Source of the DNA: Forficula auricularia
Taxonomy: Eukaryota; Arthropoda; Insecta; Dermaptera; Forficulidae
Reading direction: 5' to 3'
Assembly: GCA_024734495.1 (NCBI GenBank)
Contig: JALMQS010000055.1
Span: 9,645,652 to 9,709,651, forward strand
DNA length: 64,000 bases
The notes under the pieces are model-generated. The model saw only the letters and a program-made list of their open reading frames with translations. It searched no databases and was not told the origin of the DNA. Position numbers and translations under genes: made by a program. Of this stretch, positions 40,401 through 44,289 are shown in pieces; positions within the stretch are counted from its first letter, which is position 1, and each line of letters opens with the position of its first letter.

Positions 40401-43337
40401 GGTTGAGTTTGGTCCAAAAGCGTAGATGTTCATTTCCCCAATTTTGGCCCTAGAAAAAATAATCACCTGTCGGTTATTATAGGTTCATTTAATATTATAG
40501 TATATTTCATTTTTTGTTGTTTTTTTTTTTTAGTTTGAAAATCTTATAATTTTAATTTTTAAACCCCCACCCCATAATTTTGGGTTTGAATTCAACCAAA
40601 ATCTAATCAGCTCTTAAACTCAATGCACCAAAACGTCATGTGAAATTTTGTTTTGATGTTCACACTAGTTTTTGAGCTAGTGCGTCCACAAAAATTTGGT
40701 AACGCACACACGCACGTTACTAACGTACTAACAGACATTTTGAAAGAACAGTTATTATCTGGAAAAATATAATTTTTTTGATGTTCACTTATTAGGGCTT
40801 TTTTGAGGACCGAAATGCCATGGTTTTGCCCAATTTTTTTAATCGAAATAGTTTGAGCCGTTTTTGAGAAGCAAAAAAAACACTTTTTCCATGCACGATT
40901 ACAATACCTACTTAACCATAACCTGTATGGTAAAGTAAAAAATTGAAAATTTTCAATCCAATACACTACTACTTCGGCAGACATCGAATTTGCCAGTTCA
41001 AAAAGAAAGACAAATGGAAAAGAAGGATTTAAAAAACATATTCGCTAATGGCCCTAGCAGTCGATGCGCCCTTAAAAAAAAAAAAAAAAAAAAAACAAAC
41101 ATATCCTACGATCATGTCCAAATTGGAACACGCGATAAATTAATGGTCAGGAAAACTGCCTAAAATGTAGGCTTGATAGCCGCGAATCAATGCGTCCTAA
41201 ATCCATACCATCACAGTGTTGTTGAATGGGATCCATTATTTTTAGCAACAAGGATAGACGAATTTTTATTATAATAGTGTAATCGATATCTTTTAGGTTA
41301 CCCTAAAGGTAAAAATCGATATTTATTTACTTAAAATGATCTCCCCAATAATTTCTCTAAGTTTTTATATTCAGTTGAAATGATTTAGTTTGCCGAGAGT
41401 AGCAGAGTTGTTGATTCTTAATGGGAAATCAATGAAGTTGTTCCTGCTTCATGTCTCAGCTTGAAATGACGGAACTAGGCTAGTATTATATTCTAGGGTG
41501 AACCTGAATCTTATTTCCTATTTTGTTTAATCCAAATATGATTAATATGATAAGGGGAATAATTTTTGACATTTCTGAAGTAGTAATAACTCGAGCCCAC
41601 CAGTGTCTACACAAAATTACAAGGAAAGGTAAAATAACAGTACAGTAAAATCTCGTTTATCCGGACCTCGGCCGGTTCGGATTTGTAGAAATTTTTGAAG
41701 TGATAACTTCTTTTGGCGCGCCTTGCACTTTTTATTTTTCTTGGTAATAAATGGGATTGATCCGTCACGCGTCACGAATCACGCATCACGCGTCATGGTT
41801 GGGGTCTGTGTCTATCCACAGATGGCGCTACAACATTAACTCTAAGCTCAAATTAATATCTTATATTTGAATTTTTTGTTTTTCATGTACATTTTTATTT
41901 TCCTGGGCTGTAAATGAGATTGAGCCGTCACGCGTCACATCACGCGTCGCGACATACGTCACGGTTTGGCTGCGGTCTAGTACCAGTTCAATCATTGTCG
42001 GAAAATATATTAATTATTCCTTTACAAAAAATAATAATTATTAAAATTTCCATTTTTGTAAAAAAATAAATTTTTTAATTAAACTATTAATTGTTTTTTG
42101 GGGTTGGTAAATATATATTTATGTTATAATTTTAAATATAATATTATTATATTTAATGCTTAGTTTTTATTTTAGTTTTTTTATTCAGAATTTTGGACTA
42201 TAGAGTGTTTCTATTTTTCGATTTAGCATACTAAAATAAAAACTAAGCATTAAATATAATAATATTTAAATTTAAAAATAACATAAAATATATATATATA
42301 TTTAAAAATCCCCAAAAAAAATAATTAAAAGTTATATTAAATTTTTTTTATAAATAGGTATATAAGTTTTAATTATTTTAAAATATTAGAATTATAAATG
42401 CCATCTAAGTTATCACTTCAGTCGTTTGGTCTTAAGCACACACACGATTTTTTTTTCTTGTCTATCATGTTTAGAAACATACGGTAGTAAAAAAGTTCGT
42501 TATGTTGGCAAAATATTTATATTTCTAAATCGAAGAAAACCCCACTTTAGTTTAAACTTTCCAGCTTCAGAACTTTAGGTTCAAAAATACAGAAAATCAG
42601 AAAAAAATTGCCCAGCGTTTGTAATTTTGTAACTAATGAGATGAAATTTGGCGCAGCTGTTTTTGTTAAAAAATTTCACCACTGTGTCACGTTTCACAGT
42701 TCAGTGACAAACAAATTGCGAAAAGCATAGCTACTAAATATTGAAAAAGTTCACATTTTCATCGAAGTATTTATTTAATTATAAAAATTTAAATTCAATT
42801 TGGTTGTTTATTAATCTTTATTTATTTTTATTATAGAAATCATTTTTATATAAATAATACATGTAATATTATCTTCTATTGAAAATTAATTAAATTATAT
42901 TATTGAATTATTATTATTATTAATTAGCTATATATTATATTGTATTTTATAGTGTGTAATTTAATTTAAATAATTCTGTTGCAAAATAGTAAGCCTTTAC
43001 AATCAAATATATTTGAAAATTTAGCTGTCTTTCCTCAACTTTACTGTTTTGTATTTAATAATGAAAAAAGATTGTATTAAAAATAAATTAAATAAAATGG
43101 ATAGGTATTGAATTTGAAGTAAATAACTAAAATACCATACGTGATATACTCAGATGCTGTTTTACATATTATTCTATGTTCTATATCTTCAGGGGAAATT
43201 GGAATACATTGAATTGTTTGCAGAGATTCTTCTTCAGTACGAGGTTCCAAAAAATCTGAATTGTCTGTTAAATCCACAATATCACTATCAAAGGATTTTT
43301 TAACTTGTTTTTGCACTTTTTTATTAATCCTCTTCAT
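410..43337 (-). CDS. DNAH6: Axonemal dynein heavy chain, DNAH6 type (spliced, 3' end outside window)
   Basis: Inner-arm axonemal dynein heavy chain, a ciliary or flagellar minus-end microtubule motor. I assembled 39 exons with GT/AG borders and matching phases; they read as one protein that follows DNAH6 closely from tail to AAA4. Visible in order: N-terminal tail, linker, AAA1 Walker A GPAGTGKT and Walker [13 protein letters not shown]2 [11 protein letters not shown]3 GLTGVGKT with [11 protein letters not shown]4 GVGGMGKK with [14 protein letters not shown]6 proteins are usually about 4,150 residues, so some 1,600 C-terminal residues (AAA5-6, stalk, microtubule-binding domain) lie beyond position 1. 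The ATG at 43337 is preceded in frame by TGA. Three exons need a one-base correction in a homopolymer and a fourth probably does. The upstream neighbour is NBR1-like on the same strand, 6.5 kb away. The DNAH6 assignment over other single-headed dyneins rests on recalled sequence similarity. Confidence 0.92.
674..846 (-). CDS. DNAH6: DNAH6-like exon 38 (AAA4 Walker B)
   Basis: Contains [14 protein letters not shown] and [20 protein letters not shown], the AAA4 Walker B region. The donor G|GTCGAT is weak but gives the exact family join NTG|EVPNL. Confidence 0.95.
1153..1343 (-). CDS. DNAH6: DNAH6-like exon 37 (AAA4 Walker A, altered)
   Basis: Contains [38 protein letters not shown] and a P-loop reading [20 protein letters not shown]. 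Relatives read GVGGTGKQSLTRLA, so the motif ends GMGKKI here; the invariant lysine remains. Confidence 0.94.
1786..1900 (+). repeat. Dispersed repeat, copy 1
   Basis: Sequence around TTTTATGAAGGAAAAACTG and GGCACGGGTTGCC recurs at 45296-45400. Family unknown. Confidence 0.6.
2040..2345. repeat. ATTT microsatellite and short GAGCAAACAGAAAGAAT repeats, C-run
   Basis: (TTTA)n tract, then several imperfect repeats of an AACAGAAAGAAT unit, then a run of C. Intronic; no coding potential recognised. Confidence 0.5.
2562..2823 (-). CDS. DNAH6: DNAH6-like exon 36 (AAA3-AAA4)
   Basis: Contains [14 protein letters not shown], then a divergent stretch ([19 protein letters not shown]) where relatives read more like LEYFLNKPIIFGDF. 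Ends LKTVLQ|GTAAAT. Confidence 0.92.
3389..3612 (-). CDS. DNAH6: DNAH6-like exon 35 (AAA3)
   Basis: Contains [18 protein letters not shown], the invariant AAA3 C-terminal motif. Donor AG|GTAATA; joins exon 36 as ILRLFYHES. Confidence 0.96.
3945..4230 (+). repeat. tRNA-derived SINE
   Basis: A box TGGGTCAGTGG (3953-3963) and B box GGTTCGAGACT (3995-4005) are spaced as in tRNA genes. A tRNA-unrelated body with GGAAAGCAATGGCAAACTAC and an AAGAAG-type tail follow. Sits in the intron between exons 35 and 34. Confidence 0.7.
4440..5690. other. Intron segment, no identified content
   Basis: Rest of the 2.1-kb intron before exon 34. A purine-rich patch (4770-4840) and several short open frames have no recognisable domains. 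Confidence 0.4.
5715..6378 (-). CDS. DNAH6: DNAH6-like exon 34 (AAA3)
   Basis: Largest exon (664 bp). Contains [18 protein letters not shown], the AAA3 P-loop [36 protein letters not shown], Walker [37 protein letters not shown] and [20 protein letters not shown]. All AAA3 landmarks are intact. Confidence 0.97.
6491..6778. repeat. Foldback element (MITE-like)
   Basis: Inverted arms of about 120 bp (6491-6615 and 6652-6778) beginning TAAATGGTGGTTATTTTAAT. Intronic. Confidence 0.75.
6997..7220 (-). CDS. DNAH6: DNAH6-like exon 33
   Basis: Contains [17 protein letters not shown] and [15 protein letters not shown], the helices preceding AAA3. Donor CA|GTTAGT. Confidence 0.94.
7584..7770 (-). CDS. 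DNAH6: DNAH6-like exon 32 (AAA2-AAA3)
   Basis: Completes SR|CGMVF across the junction, then [16 protein letters not shown]. Donor CAG|GTAGGT. Confidence 0.95.
7825..8609 (+). mobile_element. 5'-truncated RTE-like LINE with perfect target-site duplication
   Basis: Encodes the end of a reverse transcriptase ([20 protein letters not shown]) and the C-terminal LINE region ([44 protein letters not shown]), with frameshifts. It ends in (GAA)n. The 13-bp direct repeat AAATTAATATTTT flanks it (7812-7824, 8610-8622). Inserted in the intron between exons 32 and 31. Confidence 0.85.
8670..8866 (-). CDS. DNAH6: DNAH6-like exon 31 (AAA2 Walker B)
   Basis: Contains [34 protein letters not shown] and ends in the invariant ASPATVSR. 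Confidence 0.97.
8870..9855. other. Intron between exons 31 and 30, no identified content
   Basis: About 1 kb. A stretch near 9620-9790 (cccttcttcacttaatctt, then aatgaatgaaacgtcacc) looks like a worn repeat. No coding block recognised. Confidence 0.4.
9858..10043 (-). CDS. DNAH6: DNAH6-like exon 30 (AAA2)
   Basis: 62 codons. Contains [15 protein letters not shown] and [13 protein letters not shown], the conserved NPKSxTxxELYG block. Confidence 0.96.
10276..10488 (-). CDS. DNAH6: DNAH6-like exon 29 (AAA2 Walker A)
   Basis: Contains [16 protein letters not shown] and [20 protein letters not shown], the AAA2 P-loop with Lys-Ser intact. AAA2 of dyneins binds ATP structurally. Confidence 0.97.
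10554..10692 (-). CDS. DNAH6: DNAH6-like exon 28 (AAA1-AAA2)
   Basis: Contains [17 protein letters not shown] and [17 protein letters not shown], matching DNAH6 closely. Donor CAA|GTAAAA. Confidence 0.96.
10757..10889 (-). CDS. DNAH6: DNAH6-like exon 27 (AAA1)
   Basis: Contains [12 protein letters not shown] and [16 protein letters not shown], the conserved AAA1 C-terminal helices. Confidence 0.97.
10959..11104 (-). CDS. DNAH6: DNAH6-like exon 26 (AAA1)
   Basis: Contains [15 protein letters not shown] and [16 protein letters not shown], the sensor-I region of AAA1 with the invariant MNPGYAGR. Confidence 0.97.
11110..11860. other. Intron between exons 26 and 25
   Basis: AT-rich, with a GAAA microsatellite near 11210-11228. 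Nothing else identified. Confidence 0.4.
11868..12013 (-). CDS. DNAH6: DNAH6-like exon 25 (AAA1 Walker B)
   Basis: Contains [20 protein letters not shown] with the Walker B Asp-Glu pair intact, then [16 protein letters not shown]. Phase 0 in, phase 2 out. Confidence 0.97.
12080..12386 (-). CDS. DNAH6: DNAH6-like exon 24 (AAA1 Walker A)
   Basis: Contains [10 protein letters not shown], then [20 protein letters not shown] and the AAA1 P-loop [16 protein letters not shown], the main ATP hydrolysis site. The Walker A lysine and threonine are intact. Confidence 0.97.
12390..13405. other. Intron between exons 24 and 23
   Basis: AT-rich. Contains a GC-rich islet (13330-13390, CGAGACGCTGCCCGCCAGGG) that recurs near 22980 as CGAGACGCCGCCCGCCAGGG, a dispersed repeat fragment. 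Confidence 0.4.
13412..13548 (-). CDS. DNAH6: DNAH6-like exon 23
   Basis: Acceptor TTTTTAATAG, donor AT|GTAAGT. Contains [12 protein letters not shown] and [13 protein letters not shown], the linker end just before AAA1. Confidence 0.93.
13621..13728 (-). CDS. DNAH6: DNAH6-like exon 22
   Basis: 36 codons, phase 0/0. Contains [13 protein letters not shown] and FQKYSFN, at the C-terminal linker. Confidence 0.92.
13800..13946 (-). CDS. DNAH6: DNAH6-like exon 21 (linker)
   Basis: 49 codons. Contains [17 protein letters not shown] and ends EHPSQ. The join to exon 20 crosses 1.7 kb that holds a hAT-type MITE. Confidence 0.95.
13950..14890. other. Intron segment upstream of a MITE, unidentified repeats
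   Basis: Two moderately GC-rich patches (14020-14290 and 14500-14770). The first resembles a hAT-type end (CCTGTGGCGCAGG). No gene recognised. Confidence 0.35.
14900..15162 (+). mobile_element. hAT-type MITE, family G, copy A
   Basis: Terminal inverted repeats CGAGGGGTGATCCGCGAT / ATTCACCCATCG and an exact 8-bp target duplication tctaagat (14892-14899, 15163-15170). The interior is a tandem array of 20-bp units made of two 10-mers, GGAAGTACTT and GGAAATATTT, between two direct copies of GGAAGTAGGTGTACA. Open frames across it are artefacts of the repeat. Confidence 0.88.
15627..15812 (-). CDS. DNAH6: DNAH6-like exon 20 (linker)
   Basis: 62 codons, phase 0/0. Contains [17 protein letters not shown] and [13 protein letters not shown]. 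The donor AAA|GTAAAG continues into KARGNVEDW of exon 21. Confidence 0.95.
15883..16059 (-). CDS. DNAH6: DNAH6-like exon 19 (linker)
   Basis: 59 codons, phase 0/0. Contains [18 protein letters not shown] and [12 protein letters not shown], the invariant [16 protein letters not shown] motif of dynein linkers. Confidence 0.96.
16172..16246 (+). mobile_element. hAT-type MITE, family G, fragment B
   Basis: Three 20-bp repeat units and GGAAGTAGGTGTACAGCATAT, without either terminal repeat. 1.1 kb from copy A. Confidence 0.7.
16400..17200. other. Intron segment, no identified content
   Basis: AT-rich part of the 2-kb intron between exons 19 and 18. One 69-codon open frame (16406-16615, plus) has no recognisable motif. 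Confidence 0.4.
17205..17955. mobile_element. Non-autonomous DNA element with inverted ends
   Basis: Ends ATATGGCTGATTCTCAAAAA and TTTTTGAGAATCAGCCATAA are inverted over about 30 bp. The interior includes a hAT-end-like GTTGGGGACCACT (17814-17826), perhaps a nested remnant. Confidence 0.6.
18045..18191 (-). CDS. DNAH6: DNAH6-like exon 18 (linker)
   Basis: 49 codons, phase 0/0. Contains [17 protein letters not shown] and [15 protein letters not shown], the conserved linker block. Confidence 0.95.
18440..18775. repeat. Foldback element
   Basis: Long imperfect palindrome with arms of about 150 bp, starting ATATTGAAGGATTTGGATGA. The arms contain CTGAAGAAAGAGG and GAAACGTCGGC-type hairpin text also seen in other foldbacks of this window. 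Confidence 0.75.
19009..19572 (-). mobile_element. Internally deleted Tc1-like transposon
   Basis: TA-flanked element with inverted ends starting CAGTTGGT and sharing CCAAATTATTATACTCA. On the minus strand it encodes a decayed transposase C-terminus: [18 protein letters not shown], then [11 protein letters not shown] and, after a frameshift, [18 protein letters not shown]. Only the last catalytic region remains. Confidence 0.82.
19884..20095 (-). CDS. DNAH6: DNAH6-like exon 17 (linker) with a 1-base deletion
   Basis: Contains [31 protein letters not shown] and ends NLFVK. The last codons run into a stop. One more A in the GTAAAAC run (19891-19894 vicinity) gives VKTL|GTAAGT, which joins exon 18 exactly as in the family. 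A cryptic donor TTT|GTAAAA would be an alternative, losing four residues. Confidence 0.87.
20165..20374 (-). CDS. DNAH6: DNAH6-like exon 16 (linker)
   Basis: 70 codons, phase 0/0. Contains [18 protein letters not shown], the invariant LRNPxxKxRHW linker motif, and [13 protein letters not shown]. Confidence 0.95.
20510..21160. repeat. Large foldback element
   Basis: Inverted arms of about 300 bp (20510-20820, 20845-21160). Arm landmarks: CCTAACAATGGGTTCCAGTA and TACTGGAATCCATTGTTAGG. Lies in the intron between exons 16 and 15. Confidence 0.85.
21234..21491 (-). CDS. DNAH6: DNAH6-like exon 15 (start of linker region)
   Basis: 86 codons, phase 0/0. Contains [16 protein letters not shown] and [15 protein letters not shown], the hallmark LEKGLPxNxV block at the N-terminal side of the dynein linker. 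Confidence 0.92.
21640..21764 (-). pseudogene. Mariner-type transposase 3' fragment
   Basis: Minus-strand reading [15 protein letters not shown] followed by stops resembles the C-terminal EELKRHIxEEIxxIP segment of transposases common in insect genomes. Short and broken. Confidence 0.45.
21864..23178. mobile_element. Element with 110-bp terminal inverted repeats
   Basis: Ends share TTAAGTATGTTAGC, GTAGAAAATCAAACAATTCT and TTTATTTCGGCTTCATCAGG in inverted order. Contains an inner palindrome (21985-22225), a poly-C tract (22408-22418) and a GC-rich patch (22978-23050). No intact ORF. Confidence 0.7.
23248..23406 (+). mobile_element. hAT-type MITE, family G, copy C
   Basis: Ends CTAGGGGTGAACCGCG and CGCGGTTCATCCCTCG with the exact 8-bp duplication tggctcac (23240-23247, 23407-23414). 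The internal array is short and degenerate, but both GGAAGTAGGTGTACAC-like blocks are present. Confidence 0.85.
23490..23618 (-). CDS. DNAH6: DNAH6-like exon 14
   Basis: 43 codons, phase 0/0, donor CGG|GTGAGT. Contains [18 protein letters not shown] and VKSFQKQF. Helical tail segment preceding the linker. Confidence 0.86.
23696..23845 (-). CDS. DNAH6: DNAH6-like exon 13
   Basis: 50 codons, phase 0/0. Contains [14 protein letters not shown] and LLNKDINEL, corresponding to the tail helix after the PPEDF block. Confidence 0.87.
23915..24016 (-). CDS. DNAH6: DNAH6-like exon 12
   Basis: 34 codons, phase 0 on both sides. Contains [20 protein letters not shown], matching the QVPxPPEDF block of single-headed dyneins. 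Confidence 0.88.
24075..24205 (-). CDS. DNAH6: DNAH6-like exon 11 with a 1-base insertion
   Basis: The first half reads [18 protein letters not shown] in the frame set by exon 10. The second half reads [20 protein letters not shown] in the next frame, the one required by exon 12. The switch is at a run of six T (minus strand, 24145-24150); five T would give one frame. Confidence 0.82.
24271..24445 (-). CDS. DNAH6: DNAH6-like exon 10
   Basis: Acceptor TTTTTTTCAG, phase 1. Contains [14 protein letters not shown] and [19 protein letters not shown]. These align with the tail segment in which DNAH6 has a GLLLxD-like block followed by PSPLRCL. Donor GA|GTAATT. Confidence 0.82.
24450..25820. other. 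Intron between exons 10 and 9, no identified content
   Basis: AT-rich with poly-A/T tracts. No coding block or clear element ends recognised. Confidence 0.4.
25826..26052 (-). CDS. DNAH6: DNAH6-like exon 9
   Basis: Acceptor CTCTTCAG and donor AAAG|GTAAAG. Contains [20 protein letters not shown] and [14 protein letters not shown]. Part of the dynein tail region. Confidence 0.85.
26123..26303 (-). CDS. DNAH6: DNAH6-like exon 8 with a 1-base deletion
   Basis: Begins [18 protein letters not shown] in one frame and continues [15 protein letters not shown] in another. One additional A in the AAAGAAATT run near 26247-26252 joins both. No GT donor lies between the two halves, so this is an indel, not an intron. 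Donor CA|GTAGGT. Confidence 0.8.
26362..26542 (-). CDS. DNAH6: DNAH6-like exon 7
   Basis: Contains [17 protein letters not shown], the conserved FIRLxDYxIxxxxH block after the exon 6 motif. Donor AAG|GTGATA. The acceptor at 26543-26544 (GGTCTAG) lacks a strong pyrimidine tract, so the 5' edge is slightly uncertain. Confidence 0.85.
26640..26870 (+). repeat. Dispersed repeat pair, copy 1
   Basis: TTCAAGCCTCGGTACGCTAT and CGCTAGCTACGACTGTT recur, diverged, at 39620-39840 (TTCAAGACTCGGTACGCTTT). Unclassified. Confidence 0.5.
26880..27630. other. Intron segment with GC-rich repeat scraps
   Basis: Short GC-rich pieces (26980-27045, 27175-27240) resemble fragments elsewhere in the window. A C-run lies at 27417-27427. 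No gene recognised. Confidence 0.35.
27636..28617. mobile_element. hAT-like MITE split by a nested palindromic element
   Basis: Outer ends CAGGGCGTGCTGTCC and CACCGCCCGCCACTG, with interior shared with 31542-32406. Its middle is interrupted by about 780 bp containing a palindrome (27779-28165) bounded by AAAAACCGACTTCAAAAA motifs and a poly-A tract. Confidence 0.65.
28698..30898 (+). mobile_element. Jockey/I-superfamily LINE, 5'-truncated
   Basis: Plus-strand non-LTR retrotransposon lacking its endonuclease. The first open part (about 28705-29254) is the pre-RT region ([17 protein letters not shown]). After two frameshifts an intact reverse transcriptase frame runs from about 29312 to 30779. 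It ends in a poly-A tract. A candidate 9-bp duplication AAGCCGTTT flanks it (28689-28697, 30899-30907). It occupies the 7.8-kb DNAH6 intron in antisense orientation. Confidence 0.88.
29312..30779 (+). CDS. LINE reverse transcriptase (ORF2 C-terminal part)
   Basis: One frame with [38 protein letters not shown], motif [35 protein letters not shown], the catalytic [11 protein letters not shown] and the [15 protein letters not shown] block. The C-terminal tail ends in a stop after LRLHPLT. The RT core looks intact, but the protein lacks its N-terminal endonuclease, so this copy is not autonomous. Confidence 0.88.
30910..31540. other. Intron segment with an unassigned open frame
   Basis: A minus-strand frame (31272 down to a stop at 31062) encodes [17 protein letters not shown] and later [19 protein letters not shown]. 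Also a GC-richer patch at 31370-31470. Origin unknown. Confidence 0.35.
31150..31272 (-). CDS. Possible cassette exon inside the DNAH6 intron (unassigned)
   Basis: An open 123-bp segment (41 codons) has a good acceptor (TTTTAATCAG) and donor (AG|GTATTT). It would fit in phase between exons 6 and 7. It encodes an acidic start then [17 protein letters not shown]. Known DNAH6 has no insert here. Without the donor the frame runs on to a TAA at 31062-31064, so it could also be the tail of a captured or decayed gene. I do not recognise the family. Confidence 0.3.
31542..32406. mobile_element. hAT-like MITE
   Basis: Ends CAGTGGCGTGCGG and CACCCACCACTG are hAT-like. The interior matches 27636-28617 (ATGCTGTGGATGCGGC, ATCCCCTGGTTGAAAA). 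The flanks atagatgg/gtagatag are only an imperfect 8-bp repeat. Confidence 0.65.
32509..33963. mobile_element. TA-flanked foldback transposon (CAGGGTGATTCACGG), copy 1
   Basis: Inverted ends CAGGGTGATTCACGGTCGAT with TA on both sides (32507-32508, 33964-33965). The arms are hundreds of bases long and meet near 33280-33330. No transposase frame. A related copy is at 61633-62681. Confidence 0.85.
33970..34216. mobile_element. MITE with GTCGGCTTAGAG ends, copy 1
   Basis: Inverted ends GTCGGCTTAGAGTGTAAACC and TTTATTCTCTAAGCCGAC within TATA flanks. It abuts the previous element. A second copy at 35250-36457 is split by two insertions. Confidence 0.78.
34311..34546 (-). CDS. DNAH6: DNAH6-like exon 6
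   Basis: Acceptor GAACAG|ATGG and donor AA|GTAGGG. Contains [12 protein letters not shown] and [16 protein letters not shown], both recognisable in DNAH6. It is followed by a 7.8-kb intron full of transposons. Confidence 0.87.
34613..34852 (-). CDS. DNAH6: DNAH6-like exon 5
   Basis: Contains [18 protein letters not shown], the conserved W-rich basic block of the tail. The donor CAA|GTATAT opens a 66-bp intron (34547-34612). Reading through this intron meets an in-frame TAA, but splicing restores the family spacing. Confidence 0.85.
35499..35759. mobile_element. Harbinger-type MITE (TGCTAGGCACACACAG)
   Basis: Inverted ends TGCTAGGCACACACAGT and CTGTGTGTGCCTAGCC, flanked by TAA (35496-35498, 35760-35762), as expected of PIF/Harbinger. 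261 bp, no ORF. Confidence 0.8.
35763..36437 (-). mobile_element. PIF/Harbinger-derived element with decayed MADF ORF
   Basis: Inverted ends of about 46 bp (GGCGGGTTCACACGGAGTCG / CGACTCAGTGTGAACCCGGC), TAA on both sides. The minus strand reads [20 protein letters not shown] and, after frameshifts, [13 protein letters not shown], a MADF (Adf-1-like) DNA-binding domain of the kind carried as the second protein of Harbinger elements. No transposase frame. Confidence 0.8.
36460..37105. other. Intron segment, no identified content
   Basis: Between the MITE nest and exon 4. AT-rich; no element ends or coding block recognised. Confidence 0.4.
37109..37253 (-). CDS. DNAH6: DNAH6-like exon 4
   Basis: Acceptor TTTTGCAG and donor AAT|GTAGGT. 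Contains [15 protein letters not shown] and [11 protein letters not shown], the conserved ISxxGVT/QWEREY block of the DNAH6 tail. Confidence 0.85.
37592..37760 (-). CDS. DNAH6: DNAH6-like exon 3 (phase problem at its 5' side)
   Basis: Encodes tail sequence with [14 protein letters not shown], matching the first conserved block of DNAH6. The acceptor at 37761-37762 does not match the phase-0 end of exon 2. Either a small exon was missed or one A is absent from the CAAAG run near 37753-37757, since one more A would make the join in frame. Confidence 0.75.
38300..38870. repeat. C-rich low-complexity block with duplicated CTAGCTGCAAG module
   Basis: Two copies of CTAGCTGCAAGNCCCGC...GGCGGCCCTCTT (38308 and 38470) each followed by a CCCCACCC-type tract. 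Strongly strand-asymmetric. A 105-codon frame on the minus strand is glycine/valine low complexity, not a gene. Confidence 0.7.
39389..39473 (-). CDS. DNAH6: DNAH6-like exon 2
   Basis: Acceptor TTTTCCAG and donor TTTG|GTAATT. It encodes 28 residues including [17 protein letters not shown]. It joins exon 1 in phase and ends in phase 0. It lies in the variable tail, so support comes from splice sites and phase only. Confidence 0.55.
39620..39840 (+). repeat. Dispersed repeat pair, copy 2
   Basis: Diverged relative of 26640-26870. Confidence 0.5.
40085..40960. repeat. Dispersed repeat with GATTATGTATACAA modules
   Basis: Modules at 40100-40180 (inverted), 40255-40350 and 40370-40450 contain GATTATGTATACAAAATTTG-like text. 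40590-40955 matches 50690-51030 (AATCTAATCAGCTCTTAA, AAAATTTGGTAACGCACA). Unclassified. Confidence 0.6.
41642..41960. repeat. Pogo/Tigger-like end and duplicated CACGCGTCAC block
   Basis: CAGTAAAATCTCGTTTATCC (41644-41663) resembles a pogo/Tigger terminal repeat. Then two diverged copies about 180 bp apart of a module rich in CACGCGTCAC (41765 and 41925). The partner end was not found. Confidence 0.45.
42080..42345. repeat. Foldback element
   Basis: Inverted arms of about 100 bp around TTTTTATTTTAG; landmark AAATATAATAATAT in both arms. Confidence 0.65.
43141..43337 (-). CDS. DNAH6: DNAH6-like exon 1 (start codon)
   Basis: This exon starts at ATG 43337 and has an in-frame TGA 12 bases upstream. 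It encodes about 65 residues of lysine-rich then acidic low-complexity sequence, as expected for the poorly conserved tail tip. The donor is AC|GTATGG, phase 2, and it joins exon 2 in frame. The first-exon call is inferred from phase and from the family start. Confidence 0.6.
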
Positions 43338-43530
43338 ATTGGCTCTAATTCATTAAGATAATTCACTGTTGAAAAAGTAACAAACAAGTTACCATAGTAA
43401 TATTGAATCAACTAATCTATATAGCGATTTTTAATAAAATATGACGACAAATATGATCTGACTGAATCAGGGGCAAAAAAAGGGGGAATATAAAAAAAAG
43501 CCAAATTTTATTTATTAGGTATATATTTAT

Positions 43531-44283
43531 ATATGAGCCATTGCACGCCAAATCGGACGGATTGAAAAATTTTAATTTTTGATTTCATCATTTTTGACAT
43601 TTTTTAGTACCCATCAAAAAACCCTTTCTGGTAAATTTTGAAATTTTTTTGATCACCAATTTAAAAAATATAGAATTTCGGTTTTTCGCTGATAACTTCT
43701 TCAAAAATGGTCCAAATTCAAAAAAAAAAATTGATTTTTTTTTATATAAGTAAATAAGTACTTTTTAGAAAAAATACAAAAAAATTATTTAAAGTGTTTT
43801 TATATGCGATTTTTGAGTTTGAAAATTTTAATCGTGTTTTTGAAACTGTATGTACTCTTCGATTTTTTTGAAAATTTCGAAAAAATTTTATTCATTATTA
43901 ATCATTATTAAAACTACTTTTTTGTATTGTGTTCTCTTTTTTTAGTTATTTTAAATTGATTTTTATCGTTAACTGGTGTTTAAAATAAATAATTAGTATT
44001 TTAATTTGTTGAAAGAAAATCAAAATCAAAAATCGAAAAAAAATAGTAATTTTTATGTATTTTTTCTAAAAAGTATGTAAAAAAAAAATTTGAATTTGGA
44101 CCATTTTTGAAGAAGTTTTATGAACGAAAAACCAAAATTCGATATCTTTTAAACCTGTGTTCAAAAAATTTCAAAATTTACCAGGAAGAATTTTTTGATG
44201 GGTACTATAAAATGTCAAAAAATGAAGGAAATCAAAAATTACATTTTTCAAACCGTTCGATTTGGCGTGGAATGCCCCATATC
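43531..44283. repeat. Foldback element with long inverted arms
   Basis: Arms of about 240 bp with ends CACGCCAAATCGGACGG / CCGTTCGATTTGGCGTG. Lies just upstream of the DNAH6-like start codon. A 77-codon frame inside is part of one arm. Confidence 0.8.
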
Positions 44284-44289
44284 TTAAGC

